In this document: one piece after another, positions 9,026-17,589 of the stretch
How the letters are laid out: each line of letters begins with the position of its first letter
How positions within the stretch are numbered: the first letter of the stretch is position 1
Assembly (NCBI GenBank): GCA_963696325.1
Contig: CAVOJV010000044.1
Location: 49,194 to 113,193 of the forward strand
Direction of reading: 5' to 3'
From: CAVOJV01 sp963696325
Lineage (GTDB): Bacteria > Pseudomonadota > Gammaproteobacteria > Competibacterales > Competibacteraceae
DNA: 64,000 bases
The notes under the pieces: generated by a model
Database searches by the model: none
Told to the model about the DNA's origin: nothing
What the model saw: only the letters and a program-made list of their open reading frames with translations
Made by a program: the position numbers and the translations under genes

Positions 9026-10357
9026 TTACTGGAACACAAACTTCTCGAGCTTAATCCCGTAGCGCTCACGCAGCCGCTCGACACCCGGCGCTAAACGCAC
9101 CTCATCGTCATCGTGAACGTAGGTGGGTACATAACGCCAGCACAGCGGTGTAATATCTCGGGTCCAAGGTCGCCCAATCCTTTCGGCATGCGCCTTGAGA
9201 AGAGCGTTCAGCTTAGTTGAAGAGTGGTGGCAGGTTACGTTGGCCATGGCCCAGGCGCGCGGACTATATCGTTCGGTTTCTTCAAGAAGCCGTTCGAGTG
9301 TGCGAGCAAGCCCGGAGCGCTTCACCAGAATGCCCGTTTGCTCGTTGATGTGCGCGCGCGACCCCACGTGCGCATCGCGCATCATTGCCACGGGGGTATC
9401 GGCAAAGAAGCACTCGACTGGCGCCACACAAGATCCCTCGCGAATTGAAAACAGTGTCGCAATATGCGCGTCACACTGAAGTCGTGTCACCTCCTCGATG
9501 CCGATATTGGTATGGAACTCTAATTCTTGGGGTACGCCGAATACCCGAGCCTCTGCCCGCAATTCCTTCTCCGTTCTTCCCGGACCGTCACGCCCGACAA
9601 GTACAACCCGAAGGTTCCGTCGCATGCACCGAAGGGCCTCGAAGAGCAACCAGTGCCGCTTGAATGGAAGCCAATTGGCGATCATCAGGATATCGATTGA
9701 GCGCTGCGTTTTCGGCCTTGGCTGATAGAAATCCGGATTGATCCAGTCGCATGCCATCAGCGGAATTGGTTCGATCACTGGGCTTACCAGCCTATATGCT
9801 TCCATATCAACCCAATTGGAAATGCCGATAAATATTGGATCGTCCGACAAGCCGGCAAATTGAACGAAGGAAGCGTAATCCGGCGGTGACCAGGATGAAG
9901 CGCCGACGAGATAGTAATCCGACAAGAAGCGGCGCGCATCGTGGTTTTCCACGAGCCGAATCCAGTTATATTCGAAAGAGCTGTAGAGAACACCTTTCTC
10001 TGCATTGGGACCGGGTTCCTTCAAGAGGAGACTCGTCGTGAGGCTCTTCCGCCGGATGTCCTCAAAGCCAGATGAGTAGCGGGAAAGGCCGACACGGTTT
10101 TCTCGCCAACAGTGCGCGAGAGGACCGGTCAGCTTGGGGCGAATTTTTCTTCGGACAAGAGCCCTCAGGGCATCGTGCTCCGATACGCGGGCCGCAGCGA
10201 GTAACGCCTCGAGACAAACTTTTGATCTTCCCACAGGGAAGCATGCTCGAAAATAGAACAATACCGCCAACACCTCCGACAAAAGGCGATTATTGCGAAA
10301 AGCACCGGCCAATTGCGCTCGCCAGCGAATCATCAGGTTGCCGTACCATCCCGTCAT
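9026..10357 (-). CDS. GT-B glycosyltransferase (group 1 / GT4-like)
   Basis: A 443-residue protein with the C-terminal nucleotide-sugar-binding half of GT-B enzymes. This includes a Rossmann strand SIDILMIANWLPFKRHWLLF, then RVVLVGRDGPG, and the acidic donor-binding segment REGSCVAPVECFFADTPVAM near residues 325-345, with two Glu about eight residues apart. The N-terminal half is less typical and would bind the acceptor. The product probably transfers a sugar in surface polysaccharide synthesis, but the substrate is unknown. The gene stands alone between IS remnants with no partner genes, so it may be a stranded piece of a larger cluster. No signal peptide or membrane segment is evident. Start ATG at 10357; the frame is intact. 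Confidence 0.8.
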   Translation of the reverse strand: MTGWYGNLMIRWRAQLAGAFRNNRLLSEVLAVLFYFRACFPVGRSKVCLEALLAAARVSEHDALRALVRRKIRPKLTGPLAHCWRENRVGLSRYSSGFEDIRRKSLTTSLLLKEPGPNAEKGVLYSSFEYNWIRLVENHDARRFLSDYYLVGASSWSPPDYASFVQFAGLSDDPIFIGISNWVDMEAYRLVSPVIEPIPLMACDWINPDFYQPRPKTQRSIDILMIANWLPFKRHWLLFEALRCMRRNLRVVLVGRDGPGRTEKELRAEARVFGVPQELEFHTNIGIEEVTRLQCDAHIATLFSIREGSCVAPVECFFADTPVAMMRDAHVGSRAHINEQTGILVKRSGLARTLERLLEETERYSPRAWAMANVTCHHSSTKLNALLKAHAERIGRPWTRDITPLCWRYVPTYVHDDDEVRLAPGVERLRERYGIKLEKFVFQ

Positions 10358-10708
10358 GGCGAATACTCTCGTTGAACACCGATTTTCACAGGCCTATTCA
10401 CCATCATATATTACCTTACACTTTAATTTGTGTTGAATTTGGGTAATTATTAAAAGTTTAACTGTAAATCAATAACCTAGCTGTAACATTTTACTCGTTT
10501 GTTAGCCAAAAATAGCCGCTGTTAGGGGTCAGCGTGACGGTTTTATAGCGTCCATTTCTAACCGCTAGTGCCATCGCCTGCTCGTTTTTCACCCCGATAA
10601 CGCCGAAAATGGTTGGATGTTCCCTCTATTTTTACCCTCACCCCTCGATCTGCTCGCCTTAGTCCTTCTAAAATTCAGTTTTTTATCCGTCACTAATAAC
10701 CCCTAATC
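10358..10708. other. AT-rich spacer, no gene seen
   Basis: About 350 bases, markedly more AT-rich than the surroundings, contain the promoter side of the glycosyltransferase and the upstream flank of a transposase fragment. Words such as taggggtcagcg near 10526 and taacccctaa near 10695 suggest IS end sequence, but no paired inverted repeat was established. Confidence 0.45.
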
Positions 10709-11229
10709 CATGCCCGATCTCAAGGCGTTTTTCAACCACCCCTCCAGCCCTCGACAGCGCCAATACGAAGCTATTCGTGCGATCGTGGTCGATCAGCTGC
10801 CGGTTGAAACAGGCCGTGCACCGGTTTGGCTATTCCGTTGTCACCCTCTACTCGCTGCTCCGTGATCTCAAGGCCGGCACGTTGGAACTGTTCCCACCGC
10901 CCGTGCGCGGTCCCTACGAGCGTCACACCCCTGAGCCGGCTCGGCAGTTGGTGGTGAAGTATCGCCACGCCCAGCTGTCGGCGGCTGAGATCAGTGCGCG
11001 TTTGGGCGAGGAGAACTATAAAATCTCGGTGCGTACGGTGGAGCGGATTCTGGCAGACGCCGGGTTTCCAAAGCTGCACCGACGGAGTCGGCCCCAACCG
11101 GGCCGGACCCAGCGTAACCCACAGCTACCCGAACGCACTCAAGCGCTGGAGTTCGAGACCCTCAAGCCGTTTCGCATCGATTGTCCGGTGGCGGGAGTGT
11201 TTTTCTTCTTACATAGGGTATCCCTTTAG
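10709..11229 (+). pseudogene. Helix-turn-helix transposase fragment (family not settled)
   Basis: The frame from ATG 10709 reads FFNHPSSPRQRQYEAIRAIV and then switches by one base near 10810 into HRFGYSVVTLYSLLRDLKAG. A second helix-turn-helix-like stretch follows (AEISARLGEENYKISVRTVE, then RILADAGFPKL). The tail LEFETLKPFRIDCPVAGVFF resembles the start of the catalytic domain of a DDE transposase group, and is lost at 11229 where an IS1595 piece begins. It is therefore both frameshifted and 3'-truncated. I recognise it as transposase-like but cannot name the family with certainty. Confidence 0.6.
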
Positions 11230-11241
11230 CTCCACAGGCAT

Positions 11242-11502
11242 TCAGCGACCGAGGTTTTTCGGGATTTCTACGATTTTCCCGTAGGTCACAGGCTTGGTCA
11301 TGACGGTCTGCTGAAGCAATGAGGCGACTCGGTGAACGCCTGGCATCGATTCATGGGCTGGCGTGTCCGATCCAAGGTGAACCGTTCGTCGGTGTCCATA
11401 TCCGGCAGCGTCGAGTTTTTTGTACGCGGCAGACCCGTCACTGTGAATAATCGCCCCCGGACGAACGGACGTGTCTTTCCGGTAAGCCTGCTTGACTGTC
11501 AA
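11242..11502 (-). pseudogene. IS1595 (ISXO2-like) transposase fragment
   Basis: 86 residues with VRPGAIIHSDGSAAYKKLDA and TVHLGSDTPAHESMPGVHRV, the segment around the second Asp and the His/Glu region of ISXO2-like DDE transposases. The sequence departs from the family after VASLL, and the N-terminal zinc-ribbon half is absent. It is sandwiched between the transposase fragment on its left and an IS66 element on its right, so it is a remnant only. Confidence 0.75.
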
Positions 11503-11581
11503 AGAAGTTACGGTTGAACCGAATCCTGCAAAGCCGGTAGCATTATGCCTGCTGACCTATGGGATGGCTGACCGCCCCCCG

Positions 11582-13244
11582 ATGAACGCGCTGCCAGACG
11601 ACGTAAACCTCAGTCACGAAGCGGGCGAGGCGTTGCGCAACCGGCTCCAGGCGAATCCCTTGACGAGTGAGGATCGGTGGCGGTTGGTGAAGCTGATCCA
11701 AGGCTATTGCGGGTTCACGTTCGCGCGGTGCGAAACCAAGAGCCGCCTGCGCTGGCTGAAGCGGGCCCTGTTGGGTGAGGGACCGCGGCCACTGCCGACC
11801 GACGGGGGTGAGGCCTGGGCGGGTGCGGACGCCGGTTTGACGACGGCGGCGGGTGGCGCCCTCCCGGCGGCGGGGAGCGCGGCCCCGATTGAGGAGCCGG
11901 CGGGCGCGACGCGGGCGCCGAGCGCGCCGGTGCGCCGGGGGGGCCGGGCGGCAGGGGGCGGACGCGGATGCCGGCGGAGCGCGGGTGCTCTGCCGGCAGG
12001 AGGAGTTAGCCGCGGGGCAGCGGGGTCCGGCCGGTGGTCGGGGGACCTTGTATCGGTTACCGGCCGGGGTAGCGATTCGAATTGACGGCAACGCCCTGCC
12101 GTCGGCGGGGCGCGATGAGTTGGAAGCGGTGCGCTGCGCGGCGGGTGGCGCGGTGTTCACGGCGCCGGTGCCAGGCGCGGCGGGTACCGAGAAATACAGC
12201 CCCCAGGCCCGGGCGGTGATCGCGCTGGGCCGCGACTACCGAGGGTTACCGGTTTACCGGATGACCAGTATCAAGCCCTGGTCGGGGTACCGGTGGCCGA
12301 TGCCACGCTGGTGGGAGTTGGCCGAGCCGGGGGCCGACGGTGTCTGGCCGGTATGCGACCGGCGCTGGTCCCTGGCCGCCCAAGGCGAGGTCAGCTATCA
12401 AGACGACCCCGATGTCCGGATGCTGGCGTTGGTGGCCGAGAACCGGCGCGCTGAGGCGAGCGGCGAGCCGCTGGAGCGACGGCGGATGTACCCCACCGGG
12501 CTGGTGGTCAAGGCGGGTGAGCACGTCATCTGCCGGTATCGCTCGGGGCGGGCGCACGCCGGCGAGAACCGGAGCGCGTTACTGGCACACCGGGAAGCCG
12601 GACGGGAACAACCGATCGGGAGGTCGGACGCCCTGGCGGCCACTCAGCGAGACGATGACGACACCCTGATCCGCGGCCCTTGTCTGGCGCCTGGTCGACG
12701 CCAGTTCACCGACCTCGAGGAAGTCTTCCCGGCGGACGCTGCGCAGGTGATCACGGTCCTGAATCAAGTCGTCGAACCCGCGGCCGCGACGCGCGCGCCC
12801 GCGCTAACCGCGGCCGACCGGCTGGCGTACCACCAGACTCACAGTGGCCCGCTGCTGGCGGCGCTGCACGACTGGCTGGAGCAACAGTTCCGCGAGCGCA
12901 CCGTGGAACCCAACCGCAGCCTGGGTAAGGCGTTCCCTGACCGGTTAAAGCGCTGGGAGACCCTGCCCCAATTGCTCCGAGTGCCCGCCGCGCCACGCGC
13001 CAGCAACCCGGTGGAACGGGCCTTGAAGCGGCTCCTCCGTCAGCGCAAGCATAGCCTGTGCTACGCCAGCGAGCCCAGCGCCGATGGCGCCAGTCTCCTG
13101 ACCAGCCTAATCGCCACCGGCGTGCGGGCCGGCGTCAATGTGCTGGACGATCTGGTCGCCTTACCGACCCCGCGTCACGCCGTGTTCCGCCAGCCGGCGG
13201 CGGGGCTGCCGTGGAGCTACCCGGACAACCTGGCGCCGGCGTAG
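11582..13244 (+). pseudogene. tnpC: IS66-family transposase TnpC, frameshifted and heavily substituted
   Basis: The N-terminal region (11582 to about 11990) lies in one frame. The main body from about 11990 to 13244 is in another. The body follows the IS66 TnpC plan: a degenerate zinc ribbon around GQRGPAGGRG, where most of the Cys of the family are Gly, then EKYSPQARAVIALGRDY, YQDDPDVRML with a catalytic Asp, GRAHAGEN, GRRQFTDLEEVFP, the Glu region NPVERALKRLLRQRK, and a C-terminal LTSLIATGVRAGVN. Many family-conserved aromatic, Leu, Val and Cys positions are Asp, Arg, Gly or Pro. It is unlikely to be active as read. Confidence 0.8.
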
Positions 13245-14002
13245 GCGACCTGGCGCCAGTCCCCCGCCATCGCCGCCTGATCGGGGCCGCCATGCCAGCG
13301 CAGCCCCGGCAGCTCGCGGGCCACCCGATGAACGGCGGTACCGTCCGCGCGCGGCCCCCATTGCAATCGGCCCTGCGAGAGGCGCTGGGTGCACAACCAG
13401 AAGCCCTGCCCCTCATAACCGAGCAGTTTGAGGCTGGTGCCGGTGCGGTTGCGGAAGACATAGATCGCGCCGTCCAGGGGATTGTGTGCGAAGGTCTGCC
13501 GGCCCCCGGCGGCTAACCCATCAATGCCTGTGCGGAAATCGACCGGGGCCAGGGCCAGCCAGATCCGCCGCTGGGGGGTGAGTGGCAGCATCACGCCGGC
13601 TCCAGAAACGCCCGCAGCACCGCCGCTAGCGGCGCTGAGTCCCGATACTGCAGGCGCAAGCCTGCCCCCTCCGGGCGTTCGACCTCGAGCAGCGTGGGAC
13701 TGGGGTGCTGCCGGCTCCAACGCCGGGGCGGTGACTTCCACAACCCCAGGGTAAGGCACAACCGCGGTGGCCGGGATGGCCGTCGGCCGCGCCAGCCCCT
13801 GTTGCTTCCGATCGGTGGGGCTCAGGCGCAACCGCTTGGCCACTTGGGAACCGGGCAGCACGGTCGTCAACGCCACCGCCTGATCCCATAAGGCCGCGGG
13901 AATCCGGTCCTGGGCCGTGGCGCGGCTCCGGCGCCAGTGTTCGAATGGCTCGGCCAGGTCGGCGCGCGCGGATTCGGTTGGCAGCAACGGCTCGGTCACC
14001 AT
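13217..14002 (-). CDS. IS66-family accessory proteins TnpA and TnpB in one frame
   Basis: A 261-residue open frame. The first ~75 residues have a helix-turn-helix flavour (LPGSQVAKRLRLSPTDRKQQ) like IS66 TnpA. From about residue 138 the frame carries a full IS66 Orf2/TnpB protein starting MLPLTPQRRIWLALAPVDF, with TGIDGLAAGGRQTFAHNPL and AIYVFRNRTGTSLKLLGYEG. In normal IS66 elements these are separate overlapping genes upstream of tnpC on the same strand. Here they are in one frame and convergent with tnpC, overlapping its 3' end by 28 bases. The in-frame join may be chance, and TnpB probably starts at its own ATG near 13591. Confidence 0.7.
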   Translation of the reverse strand: MVTEPLLPTESARADLAEPFEHWRRSRATAQDRIPAALWDQAVALTTVLPGSQVAKRLRLSPTDRKQQGLARPTAIPATAVVPYPGVVEVTAPALEPAAPQSHAARGRTPGGGRLAPAVSGLSAASGGAAGVSGAGVMLPLTPQRRIWLALAPVDFRTGIDGLAAGGRQTFAHNPLDGAIYVFRNRTGTSLKLLGYEGQGFWLCTQRLSQGRLQWGPRADGTAVHRVARELPGLRWHGGPDQAAMAGDWRQVAYAGARLSG

Positions 14003-14039
14003 CGGTGCCTCCCAGTAGAGTCAATCATAACGAGGAAGA

Positions 14040-14288
14040 ACCTTACTCAAGAAAACCGTACCGCGTCACGCCGGGCTGCCGGAACTTCACGATCATTGCG
14101 CTGGACGGTTCCTACACCCAGAAAGACTATCCCGAGCATTTGCGCCGTATCCGCTTAAAAGACCCGGACCGCAGCAAGACCTTGGGGTTTCTGAGCAACC
14201 AATTCGATTTACCCCCGCTGACGAGCTGTGCGCTTTACAAGAATCCCTGGCAAGTGGAACTGTTTTTCAAGTGGATCAAGCAACATCT
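14040..14288 (+). pseudogene. IS4-family transposase, internal fragment
   Basis: About 83 codons containing IIALDGSYTQKDYPEHLRRI, RSKTLGFLSNQFDLPPL and the C-terminal signature ALYKNPWQVELFFKWIKQHL of the IS4 group (a YREK-like region with the catalytic Glu). Both ends are lost: the 5' part is missing next to the IS66 start, and the 3' part is cut by the ISL3 element at 14289. Confidence 0.75.
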
Positions 14289-16335
14289 TCTGAGTTTGGC
14301 AAGCTGATTTGGGTTCTTCCGCAGTTTGTGTGGTCTTGAAAAGGGTAGCGCCAAGCACCACGTAACGGCATGACTATCACTCAACGACGAGGTTAACCCG
14401 TTTTGTTTTCGATGCCTTTACTTGCACTTCTACTGCCGAAGCCCTTACGGCGGAGAGCGACAGCGGGATTGGTCCAAGAGAACGTGCTCCAGGTGACGGT
14501 GGAAAGCGCCCGGCCGACGGTATCCTGCCCGGACTGCGGCACCCCGAGTACTCACGTTCATGGCCATTATGTCCGGGCGCCGAGCGATCTGCCTTGGGGC
14601 GGTTTGACGATCCGACTGCACCTGCCGGTGCGCCGATTCGCCTGTACCCATGGAGCCTGTCCTCGCCGGACCTTTGGCGAGCGTTTTCCGAGTTTCCTTG
14701 AGCCCTATCAGCGCCAGACGCACCGGTTGCAACAGGCGCTGCGCGCGGTGGGCTATGCTTTGGGTGGGGAAGGGGGTGCCCGCCTGGCCAACCTGCTGGG
14801 TATCGCGATCAGCCCCGATACGTTACTGCGCCAACGGCGTCGGCAAGCGTCTGCCTCGCCCCTTTCACTACGGGTATTGGGGATCGATGACTTTGCCTTC
14901 AAACGCGGGCCGCGCTATGGCACCCTTTGGGTGGATCTGGAACGACGCCAACCCGTGGATCTGCTACCCGATCGCCAAGCCGAGACTGTGGCGGCCTGGC
15001 TGAGTCACCAGCCAGGTATTGAGATCATCAGCCGCGACCGGGCTGGGGCCTGCGCTGAGGGTGCGCGGCTTGGGGCTGCGCAGGCGCTCCAGGTCGCAGA
15101 CCGCTGGCATCTCCTGAAAAATATCCGGGAAACCCTGGAACGCCTGCTAACCCGCGACCACCACGCCATCCGCCGAGCGGCGATGCGCGTAGTAGCCGCC
15201 GTGCCCAGGACGCCCGCGGCGGGCGCGGGCACTCTAGCGGCCGCTACCCCAGAGCCTGCCGTTACCCCCGGGTTGTTGACCCGTGCTCAGCGCGAGCGGG
15301 CGACGCGGCGTGAACGCCGCCTGGCCCGCTACCACGAGGTGGTGAGACTTCATCAGGACGGGCTCCCGGTCCGTACAATTGCACAACGGCTGCGCATGCA
15401 CCGACGGACGGTGCGGCGCTTTATCCGCACGGGCGGTTTTCCTGAGCGGGCCACGCCCGCCGCGCGTCCCAGCCAACTCGATGCCTATCGCGGGTATCTG
15501 CGCCAGCGCTGGGAAGCCGGCTGTCACAATGCCACGGCGCTGTGGCACGAACTCAGAGCCCAAGGCTTTCGGGGTTGTCGTACCTTAGTGAACCGAGCGA
15601 TCCAGCCGTGGCGGCGGCCGCGACCCGCGCAGTCACCGCGCGCCTCAAAGAGCCCGGCGCCACCGACCTCGCGGTCCCTGGCTATCCCCTCGCCGCGGCC
15701 GGTCAGCGGGTGGTTGCTGGAACTCGCTAAGGCGGCCGATGAAGACACCCAGGCCTACCAACAGGCTTTCGTCGAGCGGCTCTGTGAGGAGAACCCACCG
15801 ATCAAAACGGCCCAGGAACTGGCCTGCGAATTGGTTCGCCTCATTAAAGAACGTCAAGCTCTGAGGTTCCCCGGTTGGCTGGAGCAAGCCCTGCACAGTG
15901 GGGTGTCCGAGCTTGAGGGGTTTGCGCGGGGACTACAGCACGATCAGGCAGCGGTCAGAGCGGCCCTGACCGAGCCGTGGAGCAATGGCCAGGTGGAGGG
16001 GCAGATCAACCGCCTCAAGTGCCTTAAACGCCAGATGTACGGCCGCGCCAACTTCGATCTGCTGCGCTTACGGACCCTACGGGCCGCGTAAGCGCCAGGA
16101 CAGCGATAGCCTCCAGCAGAGCCAGAGCCCATCATTCCAAGACCCATGGCTGGGTTTGAGGCTGCTTAGGGTAGACAAGACCGTAATCAGGTCAACAACG
16201 CCAGCAAAATTCCCCAAGCTGACCATCGCTGCCCCAAGATCGCTGACGAAAATTAAGAGGGGTCAGCGGGGTGCTCTGACTGACCTTCTTCCACACAAAC
16301 TGCGGAAGAACCCAAATCAGCTTGCCAAACTCAGA
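14289..16335 (+). mobile_element. ISL3-family element with 45-bp perfect inverted repeats
   Basis: The left end 14289-14333 and the right end 16291-16335 are perfect inverted repeats (core tgagtttggcaagctgattt). One transposase gene lies between them. No target duplication is visible: the left flank is an IS4 fragment and the right flank an ISAs1 fragment. The element has therefore either recombined with another copy or lost its flanks. The first 22 bases of its ends are nearly the same as the ends of the IS21 element at 3842-6380. Confidence 0.85.
14403..16091 (+). CDS. tnpA: ISL3-family transposase
   Basis: About 560 residues. An N-terminal zinc-finger region (SCPDCGTPSTHVHGHYVRAP and RRFACTHGACPRRTF, near residues 40-90) is followed by a helix-turn-helix and the DDE core starting at LGIDDFAFKRGPRYGT (first Asp near 163), then ISRDRAGACAEGAR (second Asp). 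After a long insertion with its own helix-turn-helix (GLPVRTIAQRLRMHRRTVRR) comes the C-terminal Glu region WSNGQVEGQINRLKCLKRQM. The start is either TTG 14403 or, more likely, ATG 14412. The length and motifs are complete and the gene could be functional. Confidence 0.93.
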   Translation: MFSMPLLALLLPKPLRRRATAGLVQENVLQVTVESARPTVSCPDCGTPSTHVHGHYVRAPSDLPWGGLTIRLHLPVRRFACTHGACPRRTFGERFPSFLEPYQRQTHRLQQALRAVGYALGGEGGARLANLLGIAISPDTLLRQRRRQASASPLSLRVLGIDDFAFKRGPRYGTLWVDLERRQPVDLLPDRQAETVAAWLSHQPGIEIISRDRAGACAEGARLGAAQALQVADRWHLLKNIRETLERLLTRDHHAIRRAAMRVVAAVPRTPAAGAGTLAAATPEPAVTPGLLTRAQRERATRRERRLARYHEVVRLHQDGLPVRTIAQRLRMHRRTVRRFIRTGGFPERATPAARPSQLDAYRGYLRQRWEAGCHNATALWHELRAQGFRGCRTLVNRAIQPWRRPRPAQSPRASKSPAPPTSRSLAIPSPRPVSGWLLELAKAADEDTQAYQQAFVERLCEENPPIKTAQELACELVRLIKERQALRFPGWLEQALHSGVSELEGFARGLQHDQAAVRAALTEPWSNGQVEGQINRLKCLKRQMYGRANFDLLRLRTLRAA

Positions 16336-16336
16336 C

Positions 16337-16770
16337 AAGCTGCACCAACTGCATGATATTCTGATGATGGTACTCTGCGCGGTACTGAGCGGGGTCGAGG
16401 ACTGGGTAGGGATGGAGACGTTTGCGGAGTAAAAGGAAGCGTGGCTGCGGGTTGTTTTGGAGTTGCCTAACGGGCTTCCCTCGCACGACACTTTGAGCGA
16501 CGTGCTGGGGCGGGTTGATCCGGCGGCGTTCGCGGCGGCCTTCACCGGCTGGGCGACGGCGGTCTTGCCGGGGTTGGCGGGCGAGCAGGTCTGCTTGGAT
16601 GGCAAGACGGTGCGGGGCAGTCGGGACGGCGCGGAGCGGGCGGTGCATCTGATGAGTGCGTTGACCGGGCGAGCGCGCTGGGTGGTGGCCCAGCAGACGG
16701 CGGCGGAGAAAGCCAACGAGATCACCGCGATCCCGGACCTGCTAGCGCGGTTGGACCTGCAGGGGGCCGT
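16337..16770 (+). pseudogene. ISAs1-family transposase, N-terminal fragment
   Basis: From the ISL3 end the frame reads LHDILMMVLCAVLSGVEDW, a typical early segment of ISAs1 transposases. It meets an in-frame TAA near 16432 (METFAE*KEAWLR) and continues with GLPSHDTLSDVLGRVDPAAF and CLDGKTVRGSRDG, the DGK motif holding the first catalytic Asp. It stops matching after ITAIPDLLARLDLQGA, where an ISAzo13 fragment begins. A C-terminal ISAs1 piece at about 34.3-34.6 kb is a separate remnant. Confidence 0.8.
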
Positions 16771-17345
16771 GTGTCGATATGCGTCAATGAGGATCGGCTT
16801 GAAAAAGTCCGCAGGAAGTTTGAACGGTTGTCTGGCGTGCTGGATGAGCGTGGTCGTCGGGTGTGGGCGGCAGTGGAAGCGGAAGCGCTTGGCTAGGGGG
16901 GGCAAAGTATCGTTGCCAAAGCCACCGGCCTATCGCGAACCACCCTGCACCGTGAAGAAGTGGGAAACGATCAGAAGCCATTGGTCGGTCACCCGGGTCG
17001 AATTCGGAAAGCGGGGAGTGGTCGCAAGCAGCTAACGCAACGGGAACCTGGGTTGTTAGCGGCGCTGGAGGCACTCGTTGAGCTAACCACCAGGGGTGAT
17101 CCAGAAAGCCCGCCGCGCTTGACCTGTCGGAGTACTCGTCAATTGGCCGCGGCCCTTGAGGCGCAGGGCTATCGCAGCGGGCATCAGGCCGTGGCGTCTC
17201 TGCTGAAGGAGCTGGGGTATAGCCTGCAGGGCAATCAAAAGACCAAGGAAGGCTCCCGTCATCCAGATCGTGATGCGCAGTTTCAGTATATTCACGGCCG
17301 GGTCGAGGATTTTCAGCGTCGGGGAAAGCCCGTCGTCTCGGTGGC
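16771..17345 (+). pseudogene. ISAzo13-family transposase, N-terminal fragment
   Basis: The conceptual product reads FERLSGVLDERGRRVWAAVE, then IVAKATGLSRTTLHRE (helix-turn-helix), GRIRKAGSGRKQLTQREPGL, RSTRQLAAALEAQGY and DAQFQYIHGRVEDF. This is the N-terminal third of ISAzo13 (Rhodopirellula-type) transposases. A frame change near 16900 separates the first part from the rest. The match ends at VVSVAK, where an HU gene fragment on the opposite strand takes over. The catalytic domain is absent. Confidence 0.75.
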
Positions 17346-17504
17346 AAAGGTGCCGAAGCCGAGAATCTGGAAGTTGCCGCCCTTAGCCAACTCGTCCTGA
17401 ACTGTATCGATCAGGGCGCCCACGACGGAGCCGAGCTGGACTTTGGTGAGGCCGTCCGTTTGCTCGGCGAGCGCGTCGATCAGTTCCGCTTTATTCGTGG
17501 TCAG
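17342..17504 (-). pseudogene. HU-family DNA-binding protein, 3'-truncated
   Basis: The minus strand reads NKAELIDALAEQTDGLTKVQ followed by LGSVVGALIDTVQDELAKGG and FQILGFGTFAT, the first ~53 residues of an HU/IHF-type protein up to the start of the DNA-binding arm. The gene then ends at the ISAzo13 fragment, so the arm and C-terminal helix are missing. There is no ATG; the best start is CTG at 17504 (MTTNKAEL), possibly a mutated ATG. The piece would not bind DNA normally. It shows that the IS cluster on its left broke into ordinary chromosomal sequence here. Confidence 0.8.
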
Positions 17505-17589
17505 TCCAAATTCATTTAAACATTTAATTTCTAGCGAGTTAATACTTCTGACTATTTTTAAAAAGCACGTAAAATCAGCATGGTACTGA

